A stretch of DNA of 23,589 nucleotides, from NCBI GenBank assembly GCA_963977405.1, contig CAXBOY010000041.1:1-23589 (forward strand), in the 5' to 3' direction. A program made the translations under genes and the position numbers. Within the stretch, counting starts at the first letter, position 1. Each line of letters opens with the position of its first letter. The notes under the pieces were generated by a model. It was not told the DNA's origin. It made no database searches and saw only the letters and a program-made list of their open reading frames with translations. The DNA is from UBA5078 sp963977405 (GTDB lineage: Bacteria; Pseudomonadota; Gammaproteobacteria; Pseudomonadales; Pseudohongiellaceae). Positions 6,514 through 14,859 of the stretch are shown here, piece by piece.

Positions 6514-6631
6514 GAAGCAAGAACTCCATATCCCTAAGCCCAGCCTCAAACCAATGCCAAAATAGTGCCACAGCAACCAAGCGCACCACCACCGCAAACT
6601 ATCTATCACGATAATGCAAAATCAGAACAAC

Positions 6632-8227
6632 CTACTCCTGCCCCCGAAAATGCTGCAAACGCATACCCGTGACGAACAGGCCGCAACCGTAGAGTAGGAA
6701 ACCACCGAAGCACAGGATGCCCATCTCTATTATGCGCTTCCAGGTCCCCCATTCCAGCCACCGCTCCCAATCACCCGCGAACAAGTATAAGAATGTGCAC
6801 ATCAACATATTCGCGACTATTAACCGAATTAGGAATAAACCCCAACCCGCCTGAAACTTGAACACCCCCTGCATCATCAAGCCCCGCATCAGCAGGAACG
6901 CATTAAGCATCGCCGCTAGTGACGTCGCCAGCGCCAGCCCCGTGTGGGCGAAATCGAATACGAACACGAAGAGAATGTTCATCACCATATTTGCCACCAT
7001 CGCGATTATGCCGATGCGCACTGGTGTCGACGTATCCTGGCGCGAGTAGTAACCCGGTGCGAAGATCTTAATCGCCATGAACGCCAGAAGCCCTAGTGTG
7101 TAGGCCTGCAGGCTGCTAGTTACCTTGCCCACATCATCCACGCTAAAACTCTGCCCCTGAAATAGCGTGATTATTAGCGGCTCCGAAAGCAGCACCAAAG
7201 CCAAGCTTGCAGGCACTGCGATCAGTAATACCATGCGGAACGCCCAATCGAGCATCGCCGAAAACTCCAGCGTGGACTTGTCCGCGTGCTTACGAGACAG
7301 GCTCGGCAGCACCACCGTCGCGATTGCGATACCGAAGATGCCAAGCGGCAACTCCATCAAACGATCCGAGAAATAAAGCCACGATACGCTGCCCGATACC
7401 AACAAAGAGGCAATGAACGCATCCAAGAGAAGGTTGATCTGGCTGACAGAGACCCCGAATAGCGCCGGGATCATCAGCTTCATGACCCTTTGCACACCCT
7501 CATGCTTGGGCTGCAGTTTGGGCAGTGGTAGTAGCCGCAGTCGCGCCAAATAGGGTAACTGGAAGACTAGCTGGCACACCCCCGCGATCAATACGCCCCA
7601 AGCTAGAGCCACCTCCGGCTGTGCCATATAGGGGCTAAGGAGCACCGCCGAACCGATCATGGCGATATTCAGTAAGGCTGGGGTGAGCGCAGGTATCGCG
7701 AATTTGTCGTAGCTGTTGAGGATAGCGCTGGCAAAGGCAGTGAGGGAGATCAGGAACAGATAGGGGAAGGTAATCTGCAACATATCCACAAATAGCGCGA
7801 ACTTAACTGGATTGTCACGAAAACCATAGGCAATCGGTATTGAAATATAGGGCGCCGCTATCACCACGATGATGGTCAGCACCAGCAGCACACTGCTAAG
7901 GCTGCCAGCCACGGCGTCGACTAACTCTTTTACCTGCACATGGGCGCGCTGGCTGCGGTACTCGGAAAGCACCGGCACAAATGCCTGGTTGAACGCGCCT
8001 TCTGCGAAAAGTCTGCGGAGGAAATTGGGGATCTTGAAGGCAAGGAAGAATGCGTCCATTCCATCGCCGGGACCGAACATACGCGCCAAGACCACATCGC
8101 GGGCGAGGCCCAACACGCGGGAGACGAGAGTCATGCTGCCGGTGACGGCGCTAGAACGAAGCAGGCCGCCCCGTCGCTTGGGCGGCCTGCTGTTCTCGGT
8201 CTGATTTTCGTCAGGTGTATCGCTCAT
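6632..8227 (-). CDS. murJ: Lipid II flippase MurJ
   Basis: A 531-residue polytopic inner-membrane protein that flips lipid II across the membrane for peptidoglycan synthesis. It has the usual MurJ/MviN length with about 14 hydrophobic segments. The conserved N-terminal block SRVLGLARDVVLARMFG...MDAFFLAFKIPNFLRRLFAEGAFNQAFVP carries the charged residues of the central cavity: Arg37, Arg43, Asp58 and Arg71/72, matching E. coli Arg18, Arg24, Asp39 and Arg52. The first 20 or so residues (MSDTPDENQT and a basic PPKRRG stretch) are a polar extension relative to E. coli. Their codons 13-23 fold into a perfect hairpin, listed separately. In many relatives murJ is divergent from rpsT and followed by ribF. 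Here rpsT is about 15 kb away and ribF is not downstream. Confidence 0.97.
   Translation of the reverse strand: MSDTPDENQTENSRPPKRRGGLLRSSAVTGSMTLVSRVLGLARDVVLARMFGPGDGMDAFFLAFKIPNFLRRLFAEGAFNQAFVPVLSEYRSQRAHVQVKELVDAVAGSLSSVLLVLTIIVVIAAPYISIPIAYGFRDNPVKFALFVDMLQITFPYLFLISLTAFASAILNSYDKFAIPALTPALLNIAMIGSAVLLSPYMAQPEVALAWGVLIAGVCQLVFQLPYLARLRLLPLPKLQPKHEGVQRVMKLMIPALFGVSVSQINLLLDAFIASLLVSGSVSWLYFSDRLMELPLGIFGIAIATVVLPSLSRKHADKSTLEFSAMLDWAFRMVLLIAVPASLALVLLSEPLIITLFQGQSFSVDDVGKVTSSLQAYTLGLLAFMAIKIFAPGYYSRQDTSTPVRIGIIAMVANMVMNILFVFVFDFAHTGLALATSLAAMLNAFLLMRGLMMQGVFKFQAGWGLFLIRLIVANMLMCTFLYLFAGDWERWLEWGTWKRIIEMGILCFGGFLLYGCGLFVTGMRLQHFRGQE
8161..8190 (-). other. Perfect hairpin inside the 5' end of murJ
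   Basis: GCAGGCCGCCC and GGGCGGCCTGC form an 11-bp perfect, GC-rich stem with an 8-base loop. It covers codons 13-23 of murJ, about 37 bases after the start codon, in the non-conserved N-terminal extension. It could slow or tune early translation. It may also be an accident of codon choice in the Arg/Pro/Gly stretch. Confidence 0.6.
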
Positions 8228-8291
8228 CTTGTGAAGCTCATTGTATGTAGGCTATCCATGCGCTAAAACTTCTCAAGACGTGTTGCGGGCT

Positions 8292-8762
8292 TTATTTGTT
8301 CAGGGCGCGCAACATCCAAGCGGTTTTCTCATGGAGACGCATACGGTCTGACACCAACGCCGCGGTAGACTCATCATCTGCACTCTGTGCCAGTTTCAGC
8401 ACATCGCGACAGGTCTTCACGACTGTCTCGTGACCCTTGGTCAATAGATCTACCATGTCAGAATCTTTAGGCACGCCATCTACCTCTTCTATTGAGCTCA
8501 GTTTTACGAACTCTTTATAAGTGCCTGGCGCTGCCACATCGAGCGTACGAATACGTTCGGCGATCTCATCCACAGCCAAGGCTAATTCTGTGTAGTGCTC
8601 CTCGAACATTAGGTGCAATTCCCGGAAGCGTGGACCTGTCACGTTCCAGTGAAAATTGTGCGTCTGCAGATATAGAGTGTAGGAATCTGCAAGCAGGTGC
8701 TTCAGACCTTCAGCAATATTTGTGCGATCCGTTTCCTTAATTCCGATGTCAATCTTCGTCAT
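8292..8762 (-). CDS. dps: Dps-family ferritin-like DNA-protection protein
   Basis: A 156-residue protein of the Dps group. These form dodecamers that oxidise and store iron with H2O2 and shield DNA during stress. The ferroxidase signature is present: HNFHWNVTG with His38, His50 in ELHLMFEEHY, and Asp65 and Glu69 in AVDEIAERI. The N terminus is short and has few Lys residues, unlike E. coli Dps, so DNA binding is less sure than iron binding. Two ATGs lie side by side (8765 and 8762). The AAGGAG site is 7 bases from the second and only 4 from the first, so I choose 8762. It reads toward murJ, 64 bases downstream. Confidence 0.93.
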   Translation of the reverse strand: MTKIDIGIKETDRTNIAEGLKHLLADSYTLYLQTHNFHWNVTGPRFRELHLMFEEHYTELALAVDEIAERIRTLDVAAPGTYKEFVKLSSIEEVDGVPKDSDMVDLLTKGHETVVKTCRDVLKLAQSADDESTAALVSDRMRLHEKTAWMLRALNK

Positions 8763-8798
8763 CATCTAGCTCCTTTCTTGCTGTAAGTTTCGGCTAGG

Positions 8799-8828
8799 AG
8801 TATGACACAGCAGAGCCATCATTTCCAA
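8799..8828 (-). promoter_or_regulatory. Candidate dps promoter
   Basis: On the - strand TTGGAA (complement of 8823-8828), an 18-base spacer and CATACT (complement of 8799-8804) form a weak sigma-70-like promoter. A very AT-rich stretch (8820-8890) lies upstream of it. The AT-rich DNA could hold a regulator site, but I could not fit a convincing OxyR or Fur site. Confidence 0.35.
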
Positions 8829-8923
8829 TTTCAATATGTTTATCGAATATTGATAGTATTTATATATCTAATTTTTATTTTAGATATGCATCGCAACAAT
8901 CTGTTTTAAATCAATTAAAAACA

Positions 8924-9622
8924 CTAACTTAAAGCAACATATAAGGTTTGCACATCGTCATCCTCATCAATCGCGTCTAAAAAGGCCTCAACCTCTTCGC
9001 GCTCTGCCTCGCCTAGTTCCACGGGGTTTTTAGGCTTATAACCAAGCTTGGCAGAATCGACCGTAAAGCCGAAGTCGGGTAGGGCTTTGCAGACGGCGTC
9101 TAGGTCTGTGGGGTCAGTGAGGAACAGGGTCGCGCCGTCATCGGCAGGCTCTAAGTCCTGCGCACCTGCCTCGATAGCAGCAAGATCTGGGTCAGCATCG
9201 GGCGAGTTAGGGGTGGCCTCTATCATGCCGAGATAGTCGAAATCCCAAGACACGGAACCCGAGTTACCCAACTGCCCCTTGCGAAACAATACGCGCATGC
9301 TGGAATAGGTGCGGTTGGAATTATCGGTGAGACATTCCACGATAACGGGCACCTGATGGGGGGCGAAACCCTCGTAGGTGAGCTTCTCGAAGTTAACGCC
9401 CTCGTCGAGCAAGCCAGCACCTTTCTTGATGGCGCGCTCCAGAGTCTCGCGGGTCATGGAGGCCTTCTTGGCCTGCTCAATCGCCAAGCGTAGGCGCGGG
9501 TTCATGTCCGGGTCGGCGCCATTGCGCGCTGCCACCATGATCTCTTTTGTCAGTTTAGTAAAAATGCGGCCCTTGGCATTAGCCGCAATCTCTTTGTGTT
9601 TTACTTTCCATTGTGCGCCCAT
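8924..9622 (-). CDS. yebC: YebC/PmpR (TACO1) family regulator, MGAQWK branch
   Basis: A 232-residue member of the YebC family, whose members act as DNA-binding regulators or, in more recent work, as translation factors for difficult peptide stretches. Matching segments are GRIFTKLTKEIMVAARNGADPDMNPRLR, MTRETLERAIKKG, LTYEGFAP, VECLTDNSNRT and GSVSWDFD, and the C-terminal tail is acidic (DAIDEDDDVQTLYV). I start at ATG 9622 (MGAQWKVKHKE), with GAGAGAAG upstream. A further 11 codons are open but unlike the family. From memory this MGAQWK form is the second paralog found in Pseudomonas and relatives, separate from the copy next to ruvC. Consistent with that, no ruv genes are nearby. Confidence 0.9.
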   Translation of the reverse strand: MGAQWKVKHKEIAANAKGRIFTKLTKEIMVAARNGADPDMNPRLRLAIEQAKKASMTRETLERAIKKGAGLLDEGVNFEKLTYEGFAPHQVPVIVECLTDNSNRTYSSMRVLFRKGQLGNSGSVSWDFDYLGMIEATPNSPDADPDLAAIEAGAQDLEPADDGATLFLTDPTDLDAVCKALPDFGFTVDSAKLGYKPKNPVELGEAEREEVEAFLDAIDEDDDVQTLYVALS

Positions 9623-9721
9623 GACTTCTCTCAAATCCCATGCAAAATTGAACAATTAGGGTCGCTGATAATACGGGGAATTGGCACCGACCACAAACGG
9701 CTGTAGAGGACCGTGGCCTCG

Positions 9722-10348
9722 CTAGAGTTGGATCACGAGTCCTGCTGCGGCATCCGCGTCTTCGGCGTCGTGCGTGACCATGACTGCAGGTAATCCTGCG
9801 GCCTTAAGCCCAGCGAATACAAACTCGCGCACCTCGCGGCGCAGATGGGTATCGAGTCGCGAGAAGGGCTCGTCTAGCAATACAGCTTTCGGCTCGGATA
9901 GAAGCAATCGCTGCAGTGCCACGCGGGAGCGCTGCCCGCCGGACAGTGTCTCCGGGTCACGCTCTGCAAAGCCCGCGAGCCCGATGGAGGCCAGAGCCTG
10001 TTCTATACGCGCCTCTTTGTCCTGCACTGTTTTCGGCAAGGCAAAGCGCAGATTGCCCCCTACCGAGAGATGGGGGAACAACAGGGCATCTTGGAATAAT
10101 AGACCGACATGGCGCTGCTCGGCGGGTAGTTCGTTAATCACCTCACCGTCTAGGCGGATAAGCCCAGAGGCTTTGAACACAGGTGCTAGAAAACCTGCTA
10201 AATAGGCGAGCAGGCTAGACTTACCCACCCCAGAGGGCCCCATTACGGTCAGCACTTCGCCACCACGGATCTGCGCGTTTAGGGCGAGCAACTGCTTGCC
10301 CTCCAAGCTGATGTGAATGTTCTCTAGCTGTAATTGGTGCTCTTTCAA
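9722..10348 (-). CDS. ynjD: ABC transporter ATP-binding protein, YnjD-like
   Basis: A 208-residue ATPase that should power the YnjC permease. Walker A GPSGVGKSS (residues 37-45), Q-loop LLFQD, signature LSGGQ (135-139), Walker B VLLDEP (156-161) and the switch His193 are all intact. The length matches short import ATPases of the YnjD type (217 in E. coli). Its start overlaps the ynjC stop by 4 bases, so translation is coupled. It closes the block radical SAM - ynjB - ynjC - ynjD. The transported substrate of YnjBCD is not established; thiamine and other guesses exist only as predictions. No terminator was seen before yebC. Confidence 0.9.
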   Translation of the reverse strand: MKEHQLQLENIHISLEGKQLLALNAQIRGGEVLTVMGPSGVGKSSLLAYLAGFLAPVFKASGLIRLDGEVINELPAEQRHVGLLFQDALLFPHLSVGGNLRFALPKTVQDKEARIEQALASIGLAGFAERDPETLSGGQRSRVALQRLLLSEPKAVLLDEPFSRLDTHLRREVREFVFAGLKAAGLPAVMVTHDAEDADAAAGLVIQL

Positions 10349-12075
10349 TTCAATCCCCTCATGCCGCGCCTATTACGCCATAGCAAACGCGGCAAGAATA
10401 GCGCTAGTGCGAAACCCAGCATCGGGATTAGCGCTTGTAACAGAGCCCACACCGCGATGATGCCCCGACTTCCGCCCGAGGCCAACGCGACGGCTTCGGT
10501 GGTGAGGCTAGGCACGCGCCCTGCTCCGATCAACTGCGTGGCCAAATATTGACTGACGCTCACCGCGACGGCCACGGCTGCAGCGGTCAAGCAAGGAGCG
10601 AACAGGAGCGGCAGGCGGACTCGCCAGAAGATGCGCCAAGGCGAGGCACCAAGCGTGGCGGCGAGCTGCCCCCAACGTGGGTCTAGTCGCCGATAGGCCT
10701 CGGCAAGAGTGAGGAAGGTATAAGGCAGCACGAAGATGAGGTGCGCGAAGATCACCAACTTTATATCCGGCGCCCAGCGCAGGAACTCCGTGGCTACGAT
10801 CAAGCCGAATAGGAAGGCGATCTGTGGCACAAGCAAGGGTAGGTAGAGAAGCAGCATAGAGGGCGACAGGCGCCGGCCCGCGCGCTGCTCACTCTCGAGT
10901 ACCGCGAGCACCATCACGATGGCAATCACAGTCGAGACGAGCGCGATAAGAAGCGTGTTCGCCAAGGGCTGTGCGATCTCGGCTAGCGCCCTACTCCAAG
11001 TCTGCGTCGTCCACGCACCGGGCAGATTATCGGGGAAGCGCCAGAAGCCCGCGAAGGAATTGATTAGCAGTGCCAGCACACCACCAACGGATACCAATAC
11101 CGCCAAGCCAACCCCCAACTGCCCACTCAGCTTAAGAATTGCTTCGCCACTGCTGCGCTCGCCGCGGCTTATCCAGCGCCGCCCTAGCGACGCTCCTAAC
11201 GACTCCATGAGCCGCCACATTAGGAGCGCAACAACGGTAACTCCCAGCTGCAGCAAGGCGCCTGCCGCCGCAACAAAACGATAGCTGAGGTCGGGGTCGT
11301 TGAACCATTGCAGCACCATAACACTTAGGGTGTAGGGCAGGTTCGGCCCGAGTATTAAGGAGACATCCACGGTGGCAGAGGCGAAAGCAATGACAGCGTA
11401 CACCGGCAGGCGGATGAGCGGATAGAGCGCGGGCACCACTGTCAGTAGCCACGCCCGGCAGGGCCGGTAGCCCAGCGAGCGTGCTATCGCCACGCGCTTC
11501 TCTGGTTCGATCTGCGGCAAGGCCGCTAAGGCCATTAGGAGCAGAAAAGGGATCTCTTTGATGACAAGCCCGGCGCTCATGGTCAGGCCCCAATAGTCAT
11601 TCACTATCAACACATCGGGCGGGCTATTGAGCCCATTAAGCTCCGGTGAGATCAGACGCATGAACAGGCCCGATGGTGCAATCAGGAAGGCCAGCCCGAA
11701 GGCAGCGGCGGCATGGGGAATCGCCAGAAGTGGCGCCACTAAGCGGCGAATCCAACTCTCTAAACGGGTGCCTACCGTTCCGGCTAAGAACAGCAATACT
11801 AGGCTGAGGGCAAGCAAAGGCGTTAACAGCCCGGCCATTAGGCTGACCATGACGCTATGAGCCAAGCCAGGGGTCGCAAACAGTTGTGTGAAGTAGGTGA
11901 GCGTCAGTCGCTCGCCACCCAACACCGGCAGATAACCGAACGCAGGCAAAAGGGTGAGTGCGAGCCCAAGTGCCACCGGCGCAATGAGCGCTGTCAGCAC
12001 CAATGCTGGCGCAAGGCGTACACCGATGTTGGCAGACAACGCCTTAGCGTGCGCCATAGCGCTCAACCCAGGCAC
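10345..12075 (-). CDS. ynjC: ABC transporter permease, fused two-domain YnjC-like
   Basis: A 576-residue inner-membrane permease with two tandem permease halves, each of about six hydrophobic segments. This is the layout of YnjC and of FbpB-type iron permeases. The start could be GTG 12075, overlapping ynjB by 32 bases, or ATG 12057 (MAHAKALSANIG), overlapping by 14. The ATG is equally likely or better. It overlaps ynjD by 4 bases at the other end. The order binding protein, fused permease, ATPase, together with the strong likeness of its neighbours to YnjB and YnjD, supports the name. It is somewhat longer than the E. coli protein (about 511 residues). Confidence 0.88.
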   Translation of the reverse strand: MPGLSAMAHAKALSANIGVRLAPALVLTALIAPVALGLALTLLPAFGYLPVLGGERLTLTYFTQLFATPGLAHSVMVSLMAGLLTPLLALSLVLLFLAGTVGTRLESWIRRLVAPLLAIPHAAAAFGLAFLIAPSGLFMRLISPELNGLNSPPDVLIVNDYWGLTMSAGLVIKEIPFLLLMALAALPQIEPEKRVAIARSLGYRPCRAWLLTVVPALYPLIRLPVYAVIAFASATVDVSLILGPNLPYTLSVMVLQWFNDPDLSYRFVAAAGALLQLGVTVVALLMWRLMESLGASLGRRWISRGERSSGEAILKLSGQLGVGLAVLVSVGGVLALLINSFAGFWRFPDNLPGAWTTQTWSRALAEIAQPLANTLLIALVSTVIAIVMVLAVLESEQRAGRRLSPSMLLLYLPLLVPQIAFLFGLIVATEFLRWAPDIKLVIFAHLIFVLPYTFLTLAEAYRRLDPRWGQLAATLGASPWRIFWRVRLPLLFAPCLTAAAVAVAVSVSQYLATQLIGAGRVPSLTTEAVALASGGSRGIIAVWALLQALIPMLGFALALFLPRLLWRNRRGMRGLN

Positions 12076-13261
12076 GCTCTAGAGCGCCCATCCAGTCCGG
12101 ATGGGGTTCACGCAGGGTATTCCCCAAAGCCTCCGGCGTTAAGGAGGCAGGCCCGGCTTCGATAGATTCGAATAGGGCGCGCTCCTGCGCAGAGAGCATC
12201 TCCATACTCAGCACCGTGGCGCTGCCCATGATCTCTGGGTCGTAGGCATGGGCCTGGGCCTGCGCGGACAAGAGGAAGTTGGCCAACACCATAGCACCCG
12301 CCTTAGCCTGTGCATTGAAGGGAATGGCGAGGAAGCTTACGTTACCTATGCTTCCCGCGCTTGGGACATAACTGCGCACCGTCGGGGGCAGTTCGCCGGC
12401 GATTATGCCTGCATTCGCCTCGGAAGGACTGAAACTCAAGGCTAGGCTGATCTCGCCGTCGCCCATCATACGACGCAGCTCCGTGCCGCCCCCCGGGAAA
12501 CTACGTCCGGAGCGCAGTAACTGTGGGTGCAGGGCATCAAGAAACTCCCATAAAGGCGCGGTGATGCTGTCGAACTTTGCTTGGTCGATCGGGCGATACA
12601 AAGGCGCGCTATCCACTGCGAGTTCAAGTAGTGCCTGTTTCAGGAAGGTGGAGCCGAGGAACACTGGCGGCCGAGGATAGGTAAACTGCCCCCGATTGCT
12701 CTGCGTCCATTGCAATAGTTCGCGCATATCGCGTGGCGGGTTTTCCACCGTGGCGCTGTCGTAATAGAACACGAGCTGAGAGCGGGTCCAAGGTGCCTCG
12801 TAGCCCTCGACCGCAATCGTGAAGTCCTCGCGCATCTCTGGATGATTGTCGGCATCGACTAGCGCGAAATTGGGTAGTTGTTCCGCCCATGGCCCGAACA
12901 GTAGGCCATTGCCCTTCATCGTGGCGAAATTCTCTCCGTTCACCCACAGCAGATCGACAGTGCCCTCTTGATCATTACCCGCCAGCTTCTCAGCGAGCAC
13001 GCGAGAGACGCCTTCAGCTGTGTCGCTGAGTTTCACATGAGAGACCTCGACACCATAGAGTGACTGTAGCTGCTGTGCAGCCCAAGCGATATAACTATTG
13101 ATCTGTGGATCGCCGGCCCAGGCATCGAAGTATACGGTCTGGCCCCTAGCCTCGCGCAGCACCTGCTCCCAATCATCGGTCTCGGGCGTAGCGGCGAAGG
13201 CAGGCAACGCTAGCAGGCAAGCCAACACGGCAAAGCTCACGCCTCTGAATGGTCTGCGCAT
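12044..13261 (-). CDS. ynjB: Periplasmic substrate-binding protein, YnjB-like
   Basis: A 405-residue exported solute-binding protein of the YnjB type. The signal peptide is clear (MRRPFRGVSFAVLACLLALPAFA, then ATP). The first mature part contains EARGQTVYFDAWAGDPQINS, YGVEVSHVKLSDTAE, VDLLWVNGENFATMKGNGLLFGPW and APWTRSQLVFYYDS, which match E. coli YnjB from memory. No lipobox Cys is present, so it should be a free periplasmic protein. ATG 13261 lies two bases after the radical SAM stop (TGAGGATG). A TTG at 13267 would overlap it instead. Either way translation is coupled to the radical SAM gene. The ligand is unknown. Confidence 0.9.
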   Translation of the reverse strand: MRRPFRGVSFAVLACLLALPAFAATPETDDWEQVLREARGQTVYFDAWAGDPQINSYIAWAAQQLQSLYGVEVSHVKLSDTAEGVSRVLAEKLAGNDQEGTVDLLWVNGENFATMKGNGLLFGPWAEQLPNFALVDADNHPEMREDFTIAVEGYEAPWTRSQLVFYYDSATVENPPRDMRELLQWTQSNRGQFTYPRPPVFLGSTFLKQALLELAVDSAPLYRPIDQAKFDSITAPLWEFLDALHPQLLRSGRSFPGGGTELRRMMGDGEISLALSFSPSEANAGIIAGELPPTVRSYVPSAGSIGNVSFLAIPFNAQAKAGAMVLANFLLSAQAQAHAYDPEIMGSATVLSMEMLSAQERALFESIEAGPASLTPEALGNTLREPHPDWMGALERAWVERYGAR

Positions 13262-13263
13262 CC

Positions 13264-14379
13264 TCAAGAGTCCAACTTAGCGTCCGCGGCGGCCAATTCC
13301 TCGACGGGCTCGGAGCGCGCGAGTATGCCCATGCGCTTACCGCGGCGCGCCCGAAAGCGTTCGTCCAACACCTTGCCCAAGACTTCCTGATGGAAGCGGT
13401 CGCAGCCGATGCACAGGTTCTGATATGGACGGCCGTCGGGACTTTGAGTCTTCGAGGCCTCGATGAATTTCTCCTCGCTCCAACCTGCATACTCGCCCAT
13501 TTTCTCCGGCGCGCCGGCACTGATTGCGCGGATCGCGGGATGATCTGCAAGATCGTCTAGGATACTGAGCAACGACTCTTCGGCAAGATTGCCTAAGGGA
13601 TGAGCGGTCTTGAGACAGCAAGGGTAGACATCGCCAGTGGGGTCGATAGAAACCTCCGAGCCGGCCTGACCATAATTGAGAAAGTTCAAGCCTCCCGACC
13701 AGGCGTTGCAGAAATTATCTTCTAGTGTCGCCGTCGAAAGACCATTCTGCCATGCCCTGCCCCTTGGCCAGAGCTTGCCTATCCACACCTCTTCGGTGGC
13801 GCCGAACATATTGTAGAGCGGAGTATCTGGGCTCATCTGCAGACGACGCTCGTCGAACAAAGCCGCATTCTCGACCCCCGCGTCGGCAAACATTGCCTGT
13901 AGCTTATCGATAAGACTGCGGCGCTTATCCCCTTCCATGCCGACATGATAATCATCCATGCCAGAGACTGAGATTGTCCACACGCCGAGGGCGAGCAACT
14001 CGTCGATGATCTTCGGAGTAAGCAAGTCACCGGTAGTCTGCACCACCACCTTCACGCCGCCCACGTTGCGGTATTTATCGCGAATCGCCTCCAGCGTGGG
14101 ATATAGGACGCGCTCACGCACGGGCTCTGTCATGACATCTCCGCCAGAGATAATGATGCGCCCGATACGCTCTACACTCGTCGACTTGCCATCGACCTCG
14201 ACCTGCTCCCGATAACGCATGCTCTCAGGTAAATTTGCAATGATCCGCGGCGCATTGCGCTCGGCCTCTGCGACTACCTCTTCTAGCTCGTCGCGTATAT
14301 ACGGGCGAAAGCGGTCCTCATAGCAATGCTTACAGCGGCGATGACAATGCCAGCACAAAACGTAGTAAATCGACTCCAT
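13264..14379 (-). CDS. Radical SAM/SPASM-type enzyme, unknown substrate
   Basis: A 371-residue radical SAM enzyme. The 4Fe-4S motif is C12-x3-C16-x2-C19 (CHRRCKHC), with one more Cys at 9 (CWHC). A GGE-like SGGD follows at residues 78-81. The C-terminal half has the marks of an auxiliary-cluster SPASM-like region: Cys224 (FCNAWSGG), SIDPTGDVYPCC (Cys254/255) and NLCIGCD (Cys323/326). SPASM enzymes often modify peptides, but others act on small molecules. I start at ATG 14379 because AAGGA lies six bases upstream; the longer frame to 14403 lacks this. It leads the block with ynjBCD, two bases before ynjB, so the enzyme and the transporter very probably share a pathway. No RiPP precursor is obvious. 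Confidence 0.9.
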   Translation of the reverse strand: MESIYYVLCWHCHRRCKHCYEDRFRPYIRDELEEVVAEAERNAPRIIANLPESMRYREQVEVDGKSTSVERIGRIIISGGDVMTEPVRERVLYPTLEAIRDKYRNVGGVKVVVQTTGDLLTPKIIDELLALGVWTISVSGMDDYHVGMEGDKRRSLIDKLQAMFADAGVENAALFDERRLQMSPDTPLYNMFGATEEVWIGKLWPRGRAWQNGLSTATLEDNFCNAWSGGLNFLNYGQAGSEVSIDPTGDVYPCCLKTAHPLGNLAEESLLSILDDLADHPAIRAISAGAPEKMGEYAGWSEEKFIEASKTQSPDGRPYQNLCIGCDRFHQEVLGKVLDERFRARRGKRMGILARSEPVEELAAADAKLDS

Positions 14380-14500
14380 GGTAAATCCTTGCTTCGTTCG
14401 CAATCGTTAATGCCTCGCTCGATTCAAGAGAGGCTATCGCCAGATTTTAAGCACTAAACGCAGACTAATTCAGCCGGGGTACTGACTCAAGCGCCCGCCG

Positions 14501-14803
14501 TTAGTCGGCTTGGAAGACATGCAACATGACATTGCTTTCGAGGGACCAGATCTCGCCTTGGGCAAACTTTGCCTTAGCCTCGTCCAGAGTGCAGGTGACG
14601 ACATCGCGCGCACCAAACTCATCGACATAGAAACCCACAGTGCCTTCGCTAGCCTGAGCCAATGAATATGCAGCGACCCAGTCTTGCAACTGTGCAAGCG
14701 ACTCGCCCTCGAATTGCCGTGACATTGCGCGGGCGATCTCCAAGACCGAGGCCTCTTCTTCCACGAATTCCTCAAATACGGCGATCTTATCTTGTTCCAA
14801 CAT
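14501..14803 (-). CDS. Small acidic protein of unknown function
   Basis: A 100-residue acidic protein not recognised by eye. The first 50 residues look helical and charged (EEFVEEEASVLEIARAMSRQFEG, then LAQLQDWVAAYSLAQ). The second half looks like mixed strands (TVGFYVDEFGARDVVTCTLDEAKAKF, then SNVMLHVFQAD). It has one Cys (71), no signal peptide and no membrane segment. The ATG has a modest GAGAGAC site. It lies between the EamA gene (56 bases upstream) and the radical SAM gene (121 bases downstream), on the same strand. It could therefore belong to either unit. It lacks the leader/core look and Gly- or Cys-rich tail of a typical RiPP precursor. Confidence 0.65.
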   Translation of the reverse strand: MLEQDKIAVFEEFVEEEASVLEIARAMSRQFEGESLAQLQDWVAAYSLAQASEGTVGFYVDEFGARDVVTCTLDEAKAKFAQGEIWSLESNVMLHVFQAD

Positions 14804-14859
14804 ATTGCTTGTCTCTCTAATAGACGGGCCTTAGCCCAATTTGTTGCAGTAGCATTGCA

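Larger units (their letters stand above)
6086..6631. other. 546-base gene-free region holding two inverted family-3 elements
   Basis: No convincing gene is present here. Short open frames exist on the - strand (about 6329-6609), but they cross the palindromes and look like nothing known. The region holds the two palindromic elements listed separately (6192-6281 and 6396-6513). It also carries a small hairpin CTGTTGTTTAACAG (6148-6161) in what would be the aroF/G/H leader, and probably that gene's promoter, which I could not fix. Confidence 0.8.

Noticed and set aside
6329..6609. Two overlapping open frames of 87-88 codons in the aroG-murJ gap
   Set aside because: They run through a palindromic element, contain repeat-encoded peptide, and have no good ribosome-binding site or family likeness.
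8820..8890. OxyR or Fur site upstream of dps
   Set aside because: The region is AT-rich and contains many weak partial matches, but none has the required spacing and symmetry.
11132..11593. 153-codon open frame on the - strand within ynjC
   Set aside because: It is another frame of the same strand inside the permease, rich in Arg, Ala and Pro as expected from shifted membrane-protein codons.
12087..12105. Palindrome CCCATCC...GGATGGG near the end of ynjB, similar to the CATCCATG hairpins
   Set aside because: It lies in conserved-looking coding sequence, has a different cap and no outer stem, so it is probably chance.
14501..14803. RiPP precursor for the radical SAM enzyme
   Set aside because: It lacks a short core rich in Cys, Gly, Ser or repeated residues and looks like a folded protein throughout; kept as an unknown protein.
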